Positions 1-7,502 of a stretch of 64,000 nt of DNA are shown here, piece by piece. The translations under genes and the position numbers were made by a program. Location: positions 14,213-78,212 of the forward strand of contig JAJYFL010000009.1 of NCBI GenBank assembly GCA_021790935.1, written 5' to 3'. This DNA comes from a bacterium (GTDB taxonomy: Bacteria; Vulcanimicrobiota; Vulcanimicrobiia; Vulcanimicrobiales; Vulcanimicrobiaceae). The notes below the pieces were generated by a model. It made no database searches. It worked only from the letters and a program-made list of their open reading frames with translations, and was not told the DNA's origin. Each line of letters opens with the position of its first letter. Positions within the stretch are counted from its first letter, which is position 1.

Positions 1-168
1 GTCTGCAACCCAGCAGGCTGCGTCTGCAACCCAGCAGGCTGCGTCTGCAACCCAGCAGGCTGCGTCTGCAACCCAGCAGGCTGCGTCTGCAACCCAGCAG
101 GCTGCGTCTGCAACCCAGCAGGCTGCGTCTGCAACCCAGCAGGCTGCGCCTGCAACCCAGCAGGCAAC
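1..168. repeat. 21-bp tandem repeat inside the 3' end of tnpB
   Basis: Seven perfect head-to-tail copies of a 21-bp unit (phase 1-21, 22-42 and so on to 147) are followed by one degenerate copy at 148-168. The array may continue beyond the left edge. The unit is a multiple of three, so on the minus strand it codes a repeated QTQPAGL heptapeptide in frame with TnpB. Perfect identity suggests recent slippage expansion; an assembly-edge artefact is also possible because the array ends at the window boundary. Confidence 0.95.
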
Positions 169-1322
169 GGCGAATCTCCACAGGCGATCCGGGCCGATCC
201 GGCCCTTCGTAGGATGTTGATTGCGGCGTTCGTATCGGCATTGGCCGCGTGCCCGCAGGCAACGCATCGAAACGCCGCTTGCGTCTGCCGGTTTCCGCGG
301 CTGACATGATCGCAGTGCGAGCAGGTCCGGCTCGTGTTGCGCGGATCGACCAGCAGCAGCCTTCCGCCGCTCCAAGCCAGCTTGTAGCCGAGTTGCCGGC
401 GGAACTCGCCCCAGCCCTGATCGAGGATGCGCCGGTTGAGCCCGCTCTTGGCGCGTACGTTGCTCCCCGGCTCCTCGACCGTCCCTTTGGCCGAGGCCGT
501 CATGTTGACGATTCGCAGGTCTTCCATCACGACGACCGCGTGGTTCTTGCCGATCGCCGTGCTGGCTTTATGGAGCATATCGTTGCGAAGATTCGCGATC
601 TTCCGTTGCAGGCGTGACACGTTCGCTGTGGCTTTGCGCCAGTTCGCCGAGGACTTCACCTTGCGCGCCATCCGGCGCTGGTAGACGGCTAGGCGCTTCT
701 CGTACTTCTTGAAGGCGTTCGCGCCTTCGATAAACGTGCCGTCCGATAGCGCGGCGAACCGCGCCACGCCCAGGTCGATCCCGACCGCCGACGCCGATGC
801 GTGAACGGGCTCAGCCACCTCCCGCTCGGTCTGGATGGTGACGTACCAATGGTCGCCGTCGCACGACACCGTGACGTTCTTGGGTGTCCCCTCGATCTCG
901 CGGCTCTTGCGAAAGCCGATCCAGCCGATCTTCGGAAGAGAGACGCCGCTGCCGTCGATGGCGAAGCCCTGGGGGAACCGGATGCCCTGCCTGCGCAGCC
1001 GTCCTCGCTTCTTGAACCGAGGCAATCGCGCCGAGAGTTTGGGATCGAACGCCCGCCGATAGGCGATCGCGAGGTCTTTGAGCGTCTGCTGCAACGGCTG
1101 GGAATGGACCTCGCGCAAGAACGGGAACTCGCCTTTGAGGTAGACCAGGTACTCGCACATGGCTTTATAGCCCAGGCGTTTCTCGCCGCATTCGTGCCGA
1201 AGTTCGTTCAACGCCAGCAGCTCGTTCCAGAGGAAGCGCGAGCAGCCGACAAAGCGCCGCAAGAGCGCAGCTTCGGCCTGGGTCGGCTTGAGTCGAAAGC
1301 GATACCCCTGGCGACGCGTCAT
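1..1322 (-). CDS. tnpB: TnpB, IS200/IS605-type RNA-guided nuclease-like transposase accessory protein (3' end off the window)
   Basis: OrfB/TnpB protein of about 440 visible residues. The ATG is the first start in frame (MTRRQGYRFRLKP, with the helical N-terminal part typical of the family). The RuvC-like nuclease residues are all seen: Asp in VGIDLGVARF, Glu in VVVMEDLRIV and Asp in ADTNAAINI. The zinc ribbon is present as CSHCDH and CVACGH. After the usual end of the family the frame stays open into seven-residue repeats (QTQPAGL) coded by the 21-bp tandem array and runs off the window, so the true stop is not visible. No tnpA was found on the visible side. The family is known to cut DNA under guidance of an RNA from the element's end; activity here is inferred from intact residues only. 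A hairpin-rich element end lies just upstream. Confidence 0.9.
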   Translation of the reverse strand, partial: MTRRQGYRFRLKPTQAEAALLRRFVGCSRFLWNELLALNELRHECGEKRLGYKAMCEYLVYLKGEFPFLREVHSQPLQQTLKDLAIAYRRAFDPKLSARLPRFKKRGRLRRQGIRFPQGFAIDGSGVSLPKIGWIGFRKSREIEGTPKNVTVSCDGDHWYVTIQTEREVAEPVHASASAVGIDLGVARFAALSDGTFIEGANAFKKYEKRLAVYQRRMARKVKSSANWRKATANVSRLQRKIANLRNDMLHKASTAIGKNHAVVVMEDLRIVNMTASAKGTVEEPGSNVRAKSGLNRRILDQGWGEFRRQLGYKLAWSGGRLLLVDPRNTSRTCSHCDHVSRGNRQTQAAFRCVACGHAANADTNAAINILRRAGSARIACGDSPLPAGLQAQPAGLQTQPAGLQTQPAGLQTQPAGLQTQPAGLQTQPAGLQTQPAGLQ

Positions 1323-1396
1323 AACTCCATCCTGACGCAAAGGTGTGCCATACGCATGGCCTTCTTGATAGGCGCTACGCGCCTAGCGCCTTATGT

Positions 1397-1441
1397 CCCC
1401 GCCCTGAACGACGGGGCTTTACGGCGCAATTCCGTAAAGCC
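1397..1441. mobile_element. Hairpin end of the IS200/IS605-type element
   Basis: Two adjacent inverted repeats lie upstream of tnpB. CCCCG (1397-1401) pairs with CGGGG (1412-1416). A perfect 10-bp stem GGCTTTACGG (1415-1424) pairs with CCGTAAAGCC (1432-1441) across a 7-nt loop. The two stems share 1415-1416, so they would be mutually exclusive at the base. IS200/IS605 elements carry subterminal hairpins rather than terminal inverted repeats, so this is probably the element end. The exact cleavage boundary is not determined. Confidence 0.6.
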
Positions 1442-1554
1442 TGAGTAAAATAGATCCCCTGGGCTGGCGTTTTTGACGATTCCGGGTGATTTTGACGTTG
1501 TCTCGGGTAGAACAAGACCTCCGGAGGGGATAAATCTTCGGAAAGTAGATACGC

Positions 1555-3789
1555 ATGGCAACCGACGCAACGGCAACGGCGGCCAAGGAGGGCGCGGACG
1601 CCCCTAGGGTGACGGACGAACCTGGCTGGCGGGAGTCGTCGTGGTCGTACCGTGAGTTCTTCCGAAAGAATCCCTATCCGATGTGGCTATGGGATGTCGA
1701 GACGTTCCGGTTCCTCGACGTCAACGATGCGGCGATAGCGCACTACGGGTACTCTCGCGACGAGTTTCTCGCGATGGCGGTCCCCGATATACGCCTCCCC
1801 GAGGACGATGACCAGACCCTGAAAGATTCTGCGGACAAGGAAAACCTCGGACTAGCCTATTGGGGAGCGCACCGCCACCGGAAGCGCGACGGCAGCATCA
1901 TCGAGGTCGAGGTTACGACCAACCGCGTCGAGGTGGGCGGGCGTCCCGCAAATTTCGTAATGCTCAACGACGTTACGGAGCGCGCCAAAGCTTTGCGCGC
2001 TCGCGATGAAACCCAGTCCATGCTGGCGGCGGTGCAGCGAGTCGGCCATATCGGGATCTGGTATCGCAACCTGATGACGGGCGAGGTTCTATGGACCGAG
2101 GAGATGCATCGAATCCTTGGGGGTTCCCCTGAGGAGCCCGACGCTCCCGTCGACGTCGCCTCGGGTCCGTCCTCGCGCTATACCTACGCCGAAGACATCG
2201 AGTTGGTAAAGCTGACGCTGGAAGAGGCACGCCGCAGCGGTAAACCCTATGGAATCCGCCACCGAGTCGTCCGCGCCGATGGTGAGGTGCGCTGGGTGCA
2301 TGCGCGCGGTTGGTACGAGCACGACGAACGAGGGACTCCCATCCGCATGATCGGCACGCTTCACGACATCACCGAGCCGGTGCGAGCGGAGGAGCGGCTC
2401 GCGTATCTCGCCCAGCACGATCATCTGACGGGCTTGGCGAACCGCACGGCGATCGAAACGTACCTCCAATCGAGCGTCACGCCGGAAGGAGCCTCCGATT
2501 CGCGATTGGCGCTGTTCTTCATCGACTTCGAGGGCCTCAAGGCGGTCAACTATACGCTCGGCCACGCCTTCGGCGACCGGCTGCTGGTCGAAGCCGGCCG
2601 GCGGATGACGGAGCAGCATCCCGCTCGCGGCGGCGTCGTCGGCCGATGGGGCGGCGATAACTTCGTGATCGTGCGCGAAGATTTGGGCGACCGAGCGGGC
2701 GTCTCTCGGTTTGCGAAAAATCTCTTTGCGAGGCTGTCGGCGCCATATGCCATCGGCGGCCATCAATTGCGGTTGGTTCCGAGCATCGGCGTTGCGCTGT
2801 ATCCGGCCGATGCAACGACTCCCGAAGATCTGGTTGCATGTGCCAATACCGCCCTGGCGCACGCGAAAGAGATCACCCGCGACAAGGGCGCTCGTTTCTT
2901 CGCCGCCGAGATGCGCCAAGAGGCAGCAGAGCGATTGGCGACCGAGATGGATCTGTCGAAGGGCATTCTCGCCGGCGAGTTTCGGCTCGTCTATCAGCCG
3001 GTCATCGATCTTCGTACGCGGCGCGCGGTCTCGGCGGAGGCGCTGATACGCTGGCAGCACCCGCAGCGCGGCCGTCTGGGGCCCGAGTCATTCTTGGAGA
3101 TCGCAGAGCAGAGCGGGTTGATCGTCCCGATCGGCGCGTGGGTGCTGCGCGAAGCCTGTGCGGCGGCTCGGCGCTGGTCCGCCCTCGGAACGCCGCTCCG
3201 CGTCGCGGTGAACGTGTCGGCCGAGCAGATCAACCGAGAGGATATTGCGGAGCTCGTTCGGACCGTGCTGGACGACACGAAGTTGGACGCTTCGATGCTC
3301 TCCGTGGAACTCACCGAGAACATCATCGTACGGGATGCTGAGGAAGGGCGCACGACGCTGCAACGGTTACGCGATATGGGCGTATCGATCGCGGTCGACG
3401 ATTTTGGAACGGGGAACAACTCCCTCGCGCAGCTGAAACACTTCCCCATCGACACGCTGAAGATCGATCGCAGCTTCGTGCGGGATCTCGGCCGCGATCC
3501 GTTCGAATCGGCGATCGCGCAGGCGATTATCGCGTTGGCGCGGGGGCGAAACCTCACCGTCATTGCCGAGGGAGCCGAGTCGCGCGAACAAGTCGATATA
3601 CTCGAATCGCTCGGCTGCAACCTCATCCAAGGATTCTATTTCTCCAAACCCCTCGAGCCCGAGGAGTTCGAGCGATTCCTGCGCGCTCAAGCGCAGCGCA
3701 CCGACAGCTTCCCGAAATTTTCTCCGCGCAACAAGCCGATAAGCGCCCGCGGCGCGTTCTCGAGGCCGTCGACGATGTCTTCGCGGTAG
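1555..3789 (+). CDS. PAS-PAS-GGDEF-EAL cyclic-di-GMP signalling protein, probable phosphodiesterase
   Basis: A 744-residue soluble sensor. PAS domains lie at about residues 31-145 and 160-275, followed by a GGDEF domain (about 285-440) and an EAL domain (about 460-700). The GGDEF signature reads GGDNF near residue 365, so the metal-binding Glu is replaced by Asn and cyclase activity is doubtful. The EAL domain looks complete: AEALIRW near 494, VNVSAEQ, VELTEN, DDFGTG near 614, LKIDRSF and VIAEGAES. The likely role is hydrolysis of c-di-GMP, with the GGDEF part as a regulatory GTP-binding domain (inference). No transmembrane segment is seen. It stands alone between an IS element and a convergent oxidoreductase gene, overlapping the latter by 103 bp. 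A purine-rich GGAAAG about 10 nt before the ATG could serve as ribosome binding site. Confidence 0.9.
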   Translation: MATDATATAAKEGADAPRVTDEPGWRESSWSYREFFRKNPYPMWLWDVETFRFLDVNDAAIAHYGYSRDEFLAMAVPDIRLPEDDDQTLKDSADKENLGLAYWGAHRHRKRDGSIIEVEVTTNRVEVGGRPANFVMLNDVTERAKALRARDETQSMLAAVQRVGHIGIWYRNLMTGEVLWTEEMHRILGGSPEEPDAPVDVASGPSSRYTYAEDIELVKLTLEEARRSGKPYGIRHRVVRADGEVRWVHARGWYEHDERGTPIRMIGTLHDITEPVRAEERLAYLAQHDHLTGLANRTAIETYLQSSVTPEGASDSRLALFFIDFEGLKAVNYTLGHAFGDRLLVEAGRRMTEQHPARGGVVGRWGGDNFVIVREDLGDRAGVSRFAKNLFARLSAPYAIGGHQLRLVPSIGVALYPADATTPEDLVACANTALAHAKEITRDKGARFFAAEMRQEAAERLATEMDLSKGILAGEFRLVYQPVIDLRTRRAVSAEALIRWQHPQRGRLGPESFLEIAEQSGLIVPIGAWVLREACAAARRWSALGTPLRVAVNVSAEQINREDIAELVRTVLDDTKLDASMLSVELTENIIVRDAEEGRTTLQRLRDMGVSIAVDDFGTGNNSLAQLKHFPIDTLKIDRSFVRDLGRDPFESAIAQAIIALARGRNLTVIAEGAESREQVDILESLGCNLIQGFYFSKPLEPEEFERFLRAQAQRTDSFPKFSPRNKPISARGAFSRPSTMSSR

Positions 3790-4679
3790 CGTATCCTGCC
3801 CTCGCGCAGCCACGACGTCACCTCTCGAAGGAACGCAGCGGCGTGCGCTTCGTGGTCGCTCACCAGGAAGCCCTCGATCTTCGCCCGGTTCACGAGGAGG
3901 GGGCCGAGAAACGGCCCGGCCGGCGCCTGCGTCGCGTTGTAGTGCTCGATCAATCCGACGAGCGGAATCCGGGCGCCGGCAACGATATGCCGCAGTACCG
4001 CATCGAGAATCTTACCGGCGGTGTTGTCGTAGTACACGTCGATCCCGTCCGGGCAGGCCTGCAGCAGCGCCGTATCGAGATCGGCCGTACGCCGGTTGAT
4101 GCAGGCGTCGAATCCGAGCGTCTCCGTGACGTACGCGCATTTTTCATTGGTTCCCGCGATGCCGACCACGCGGCAGCCTGCGATCTTCGCGATCTGCCCG
4201 GCGACCGAGCCGACGGCGCCCGACGCAGCTGAGACGACGACGGTCTCGCCTGCCTTCGGCTTACCAATGTCGAGCAGAGCGCAGTAGGCCGTCTGCCCCG
4301 GCATGCCAAGGACCCCGAGCGCGTAGGTGATCGGGAAGCCTGCCGGATCGATATTCCGCAGCCCGGCTCCGTTCGAGAGGGCATAGCTTTGCCAGCCCGC
4401 ATAGGCCAGCACGGTTTCGCCGGCTGCGAACCCCGGATGGCGCGACGCAACGACCTCGCTCACGGTGCCGCCGACCATCACGTCGCCGATAGCCATCGGT
4501 GCCGCATACGATTTAGATGGGCTCATGCGCCCTCGCATGTAGGGATCCAGCGAGAGAAAGCGCGTGCGGAGCAACAGTTGGCCTTCGCCCGGTTCGGGAA
4601 CCGGCGTCCGGACGATGTGGAAATCGTCGGGCTGCGGTTCGCCGGCCGGACGGCGAGCGAGCAAGACTTGCGTATTCAT
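3687..4679 (-). CDS. NADP-dependent MDR-family oxidoreductase (CurA/leukotriene B4 12-hydroxydehydrogenase-like)
   Basis: A zinc-free medium-chain dehydrogenase/reductase of about 330 residues. The N-terminal GroES-like part carries the family phrase LSLDPYMRGRMS. The Rossmann part has SAASGAVGSVAGQIAK, then GCRVVGIAGTNEKC and DVYYDNTAGKILD, all typical of the CurA / prostaglandin reductase group that reduces double bonds of alpha,beta-unsaturated ketones with NADPH. The ATG at 4679 is preferred over an adjacent in-frame GTG because GAAGAG lies at suitable spacing. It is probably the last gene of the minus-strand operon starting with GH15, about 60 bp after the acetyltransferase. Its 3' end overlaps the EAL gene convergently by 103 bp. 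The physiological substrate is unknown. Confidence 0.88.
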   Translation of the reverse strand: MNTQVLLARRPAGEPQPDDFHIVRTPVPEPGEGQLLLRTRFLSLDPYMRGRMSPSKSYAAPMAIGDVMVGGTVSEVVASRHPGFAAGETVLAYAGWQSYALSNGAGLRNIDPAGFPITYALGVLGMPGQTAYCALLDIGKPKAGETVVVSAASGAVGSVAGQIAKIAGCRVVGIAGTNEKCAYVTETLGFDACINRRTADLDTALLQACPDGIDVYYDNTAGKILDAVLRHIVAGARIPLVGLIEHYNATQAPAGPFLGPLLVNRAKIEGFLVSDHEAHAAAFLREVTSWLREGRIRYREDIVDGLENAPRALIGLLRGENFGKLSVRCA

Positions 4680-4738
4680 CACGCGCTCTTCAACCGCCGG
4701 CCGGCGGGAAGCGTTGCGGCGTCATCGCACCGCCGCGA

Positions 4739-5566
4739 TTAGAAGAGCAGCGTGGTGAACTCGCCGACGCGCCTAAACCCGGTGCGCTCGTAGAGTGCGA
4801 GCGCGCGCACGTTGAAGCCGTTGACGTAGAGCGAGATCGTCGGGACGTTCTCCAGCAATCGCTCGCAGACGCCGAAGAGCGCCGCGCTCGCAAGACCGCG
4901 CCCGCGGAGCGCGGGCGGCACCCAGATGCCCTGTAGTTGCAGCGTGCGTTCGCTATGCGGTCCGGCGTTGCAGAAGAAACACAGGTCTCCCGCGAATTCG
5001 CCGACCCACCAGAGCCCGGCGTCGATCATCCGCCGGACGTTCGCATCGAACGCCGAGCCGTATGTGCGTGGGTCGTACTCGAGCTCGGCTTGGATCATGC
5101 GAGCCGAGTTGCGAGCCACCGCCTCCCATTCCGCCGGCGTCGCACGCCGAACGAGCACGCCGCCGGAGGCGCCGCGCAGGGTTTTACGCTCGACCATGAG
5201 GAGCGGTTGCTCGTCTCGGACGATGCGAGGCGGGACGTGGCGGCCGCGTACGATCTTCCAATAGCGCGCGACGGTCTCGCGCCGGCCGACGATCATCCGT
5301 TCGTGCGGGTAGCTTGGCGCAATAGCGGCAAGTGCGGCAACGGCATCCTCGCCCTCGGCGGCGATGACAACCTGGCGCCCGAAATACGCAACGCCGGAGA
5401 CCGTTCCGCCGCTCGCGTAGACGTAGGTCGCCGCACGCGTATCGATCCACGGGTCTCGCTCGATCAACCAGGTGAGGAAGACGTTTTCGTACGGCGCGCG
5501 CGCGAGGTATGCGATAGCGGGGCGGACGTTCGCATCGCCGATCGGCTCGACGCCGGCGGCCTTCAA
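4739..5566 (-). CDS. GNAT family N-acetyltransferase, two-domain
   Basis: A 275-residue protein with a C-terminal GNAT fold. The acetyl-CoA motif A is seen as GIWVPPALRGRGLASAAL, and the C-terminal part NVRALALYERTGFRRVGEF is the classic final strand/helix. The N-terminal half (VRPAIAYLARAPYENVFLTWLIE) resembles the extra domain of DUF4081-type GNATs. The frame is open far upstream, but that part is antisense shadow of the sigma/anti-sigma gene. The start chosen is TTG at 5566, which overlaps the upstream TGA (TTGA), a coupling pattern used elsewhere in this window. The substrate is unknown. Its position directly after a transmembrane anti-sigma fusion suggests co-expression with that gene. 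Confidence 0.85.
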   Translation of the reverse strand: MKAAGVEPIGDANVRPAIAYLARAPYENVFLTWLIERDPWIDTRAATYVYASGGTVSGVAYFGRQVVIAAEGEDAVAALAAIAPSYPHERMIVGRRETVARYWKIVRGRHVPPRIVRDEQPLLMVERKTLRGASGGVLVRRATPAEWEAVARNSARMIQAELEYDPRTYGSAFDANVRRMIDAGLWWVGEFAGDLCFFCNAGPHSERTLQLQGIWVPPALRGRGLASAALFGVCERLLENVPTISLYVNGFNVRALALYERTGFRRVGEFTTLLF

Positions 5567-6504
5567 CTCAGTTTGACGACGAATGCCGGTACGCTCGTCG
5601 GTTGTTTGCTGCCGCCGTTCGGCTCGGCGCTCACGGCAACCGCGACGATCGCCTTTCCGTCGACGGGCAGAGCGACGACCGCCGTACCGTTGCGGTTGGG
5701 GACGAACGTGAGCGATGGCGACATCCGTTCCGCACCGGCATGCAGCGTCCACGCTTGGTATACGCGCCCCTTCGGCGGCATCGGCATGCCGCTCATCGCA
5801 AGGTAGACGTGCGCGCCGCGTCTTATGACCTCGCCATGCGGGACCGCATAGCGCTGCGAACGCACCGAGACTAAGTCTGCAAGCATCTGCTGCTGCTTCG
5901 CGACGCCGCGTGCAAGTTCGCGGGACCGGCCGGATGCTTGCGCGAGGCGCATCTGCTCCCTGCGCAGCTGACCGCTTATCGAGATGTTCGTAATAGATGT
6001 AACGAGCGCGATCGCGAGACACGCCGCCGCCACCAGGTACGCCGGCCAGACGATCGGGCGAGCCGATCGGAGAGGCGCTGCGGCGGGACGTTTCGCCGCG
6101 CGCGACCGAAATGCATCGGCGCGAACGCGGCCCATGATCGATTGCTTCAGCCGCGAACCGGGAACCGCTCCCGCCGCCGCTTTAAGCGGCGCTTCGGGGA
6201 ACTCGCCTTCCGGGCGAGTGGATCTGCTCCGAAGCAGATCGAGCGCGTGCGTACGCGTCAGGCGAGCGATCCACGGCGGAAAATCGCCCTGCTGAAAGGT
6301 GTCGGGAGCGCTCCAGATACTCAAGAACACCGCCTGCGTCACGTCTTCCGCGTCTCCCACGTCCGCAAGAATCTGCAGGGAGATGCGGTAAACGAGACGG
6401 TTGTGAGCGTCGTAGAGTTCCTCGAACGCGCCGGCATCGCCGGCACGCACGCGAGCCATGAGCCGCTCTGCGTCTTCCACGGATATGTGTTTCGCTTCAT
6501 TCAA
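5563..6504 (-). CDS. Sigma-70 region 2 fused to RskA-type transmembrane anti-sigma domain
   Basis: A 313-residue fusion. Residues about 15-100 are an ECF sigma region 2 (GDAGAFEELYDAHNRLVYR, DAEDVTQAVFLSIW, then PPWIARLTRTHALDLLRSR). No region 4 helix-turn-helix follows. Instead the sequence passes into a linker like that of anti-sigma-K factors (PGSRLKQSIMGRVRAD, about 119-134), one transmembrane segment (about 150-172) and the extracytoplasmic RskA C-terminal domain (YAVPHGEVIRRGAHVYLAM, PPKGRVYQAWTLHAG). The usual zinc-type anti-sigma N-terminus is missing. In known systems the sigma factor and RskA are separate, adjacent genes. Here sigma2 seems to take the cytoplasmic place of the sigma-binding domain. 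Without region 4 it probably cannot recognise a -35 box by itself; it might be a decoy or a membrane-tethered regulator (inference). It lies 10 bp downstream of the cyclase-like gene. Confidence 0.85.
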   Translation of the reverse strand: MNEAKHISVEDAERLMARVRAGDAGAFEELYDAHNRLVYRISLQILADVGDAEDVTQAVFLSIWSAPDTFQQGDFPPWIARLTRTHALDLLRSRSTRPEGEFPEAPLKAAAGAVPGSRLKQSIMGRVRADAFRSRAAKRPAAAPLRSARPIVWPAYLVAAACLAIALVTSITNISISGQLRREQMRLAQASGRSRELARGVAKQQQMLADLVSVRSQRYAVPHGEVIRRGAHVYLAMSGMPMPPKGRVYQAWTLHAGAERMSPSLTFVPNRNGTAVVALPVDGKAIVAVAVSAEPNGGSKQPTSVPAFVVKLS

Positions 6505-6514
6505 GGAATGCCCG

Positions 6515-7501
6515 CTACGGCGGCAGTCGCACCGGCGGCCCCTGGCCGTCTTCGTAGGTGCCGATCAACGGCGGCGGCGGGGGCATGGCGGGCGACTCGT
6601 CGTCTACGCTCGAGAACGCAGGCATAGCCGGTCGCGACGAATGCGGGGAAGGCGGGGGAGGCGAGGTTTCGGCCTCCGGCGTACCGCGCACGACGGTCCG
6701 CGCGAAATTCCCTTCGGCAGGCATGCGCAGCCGGTCGTTCGCATCCTTCGTGAGTCCGCGCACGATATATGCTTGTGCCAGGCGCTTCAGCCCGCGCAGC
6801 GGAACCGTGCTGGCCGGAACGCCAACGAACAGGTCGGCGACCGGGTCGAACGTACTCGCCGAAGCGAGCACGTACGCGTTCAGGTCCTCGGCCGCTTCCT
6901 GCAGGCGCGCGGCGACCTGCGCGGGATTGCCCACGATGGCATACTCTCGGCGTTGCTGAAAACCGACGTCTCCCGCAACGATTTTTCCGGAATTCACGCC
7001 GATCGTCACGTCGAACGGTTGGCGCTCCTGCGCTTGCCAGCGAGCGTTCATGGCGCTGACCATGCGCACGATGTCGAGGCAGGCGCGCAACGCGCGCTCT
7101 TCTTGAAACGGCTTATCGATCAGCACGCCGAAGACGCCCGTGATGCCGTCGCCTCGCAGACTCTCGATCATGCCGCCATGGCTCCCGATGGCGTTGCCGG
7201 CGATCGCGTGGAACTCGTTGAGATAGCGCAGCGTCTCTTCGGGGGTTAGATTCTCCGCGAAGAGCGCATAATTTCGAATCCTGCACGAAACGATCGTTGC
7301 GTAATACTCGTGCGCTTCGAACAAGCGCGGGTCTTTGCGGGCGAGCAGCCCCTCCACCACCTGCGGCGTGACGTAGCGCGAAAACAACTCCCGCACGCGG
7401 CGGCTCTCTTCGCGCGCCCGCGCATAGCGTTTGAATATCTCGTAGACCGCCACGCCCGCCAGAGCGAGCGCCGCCGCCGCGGTGGCTAAGATCGCGCCCA
7501 T
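6515..7501 (-). CDS. Membrane-anchored class III adenylate/guanylate cyclase-like protein, degenerate active site
   Basis: A 328-residue protein with one N-terminal transmembrane helix (about residues 3-23), a short linker, a class III cyclase homology domain (about 55-245) and a Pro/Ser-rich C-terminal tail (about 275-328). The first metal-binding Asp of the family (as in ADIRGF) is Arg here (CRIRNY). The second Asp is kept (RGDGITGVFG), but the substrate-selecting Lys two positions earlier in the family motif is Ser. The motif GDAVNLAAR reads GNPAQVAAR, so the transition-state Asn is Gln; the following Arg is kept. Catalysis by the usual two-metal mechanism is therefore unlikely, and a nucleotide-sensing or scaffold role is possible. 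The ATG follows the GH15 stop codon by one base (TAATATG), so co-translation is likely. Confidence 0.82.
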   Translation of the reverse strand: MGAILATAAAALALAGVAVYEIFKRYARAREESRRVRELFSRYVTPQVVEGLLARKDPRLFEAHEYYATIVSCRIRNYALFAENLTPEETLRYLNEFHAIAGNAIGSHGGMIESLRGDGITGVFGVLIDKPFQEERALRACLDIVRMVSAMNARWQAQERQPFDVTIGVNSGKIVAGDVGFQQRREYAIVGNPAQVAARLQEAAEDLNAYVLASASTFDPVADLFVGVPASTVPLRGLKRLAQAYIVRGLTKDANDRLRMPAEGNFARTVVRGTPEAETSPPPPSPHSSRPAMPAFSSVDDESPAMPPPPPLIGTYEDGQGPPVRLPP

Positions 7502-7502
7502 A

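Noticed and set aside
1-168. CRISPR array
   Set aside because: The 21-bp units abut with no spacers and are in frame with tnpB.
801-1448. Long plus-strand open frame over tnpB
   Set aside because: It is the antisense of tnpB; the minus-strand product has all family motifs.
1442-1554. c-di-GMP riboswitch before the PAS-GGDEF-EAL gene
   Set aside because: The stretch has a small palindrome (CCTCCGGAGG) but no recognisable GEMM-type conserved core.
2089-3060. Minus-strand frame of over 300 codons inside the EAL gene
   Set aside because: Antisense shadow with no recognisable domain; the plus strand carries PAS, GGDEF and EAL domains.
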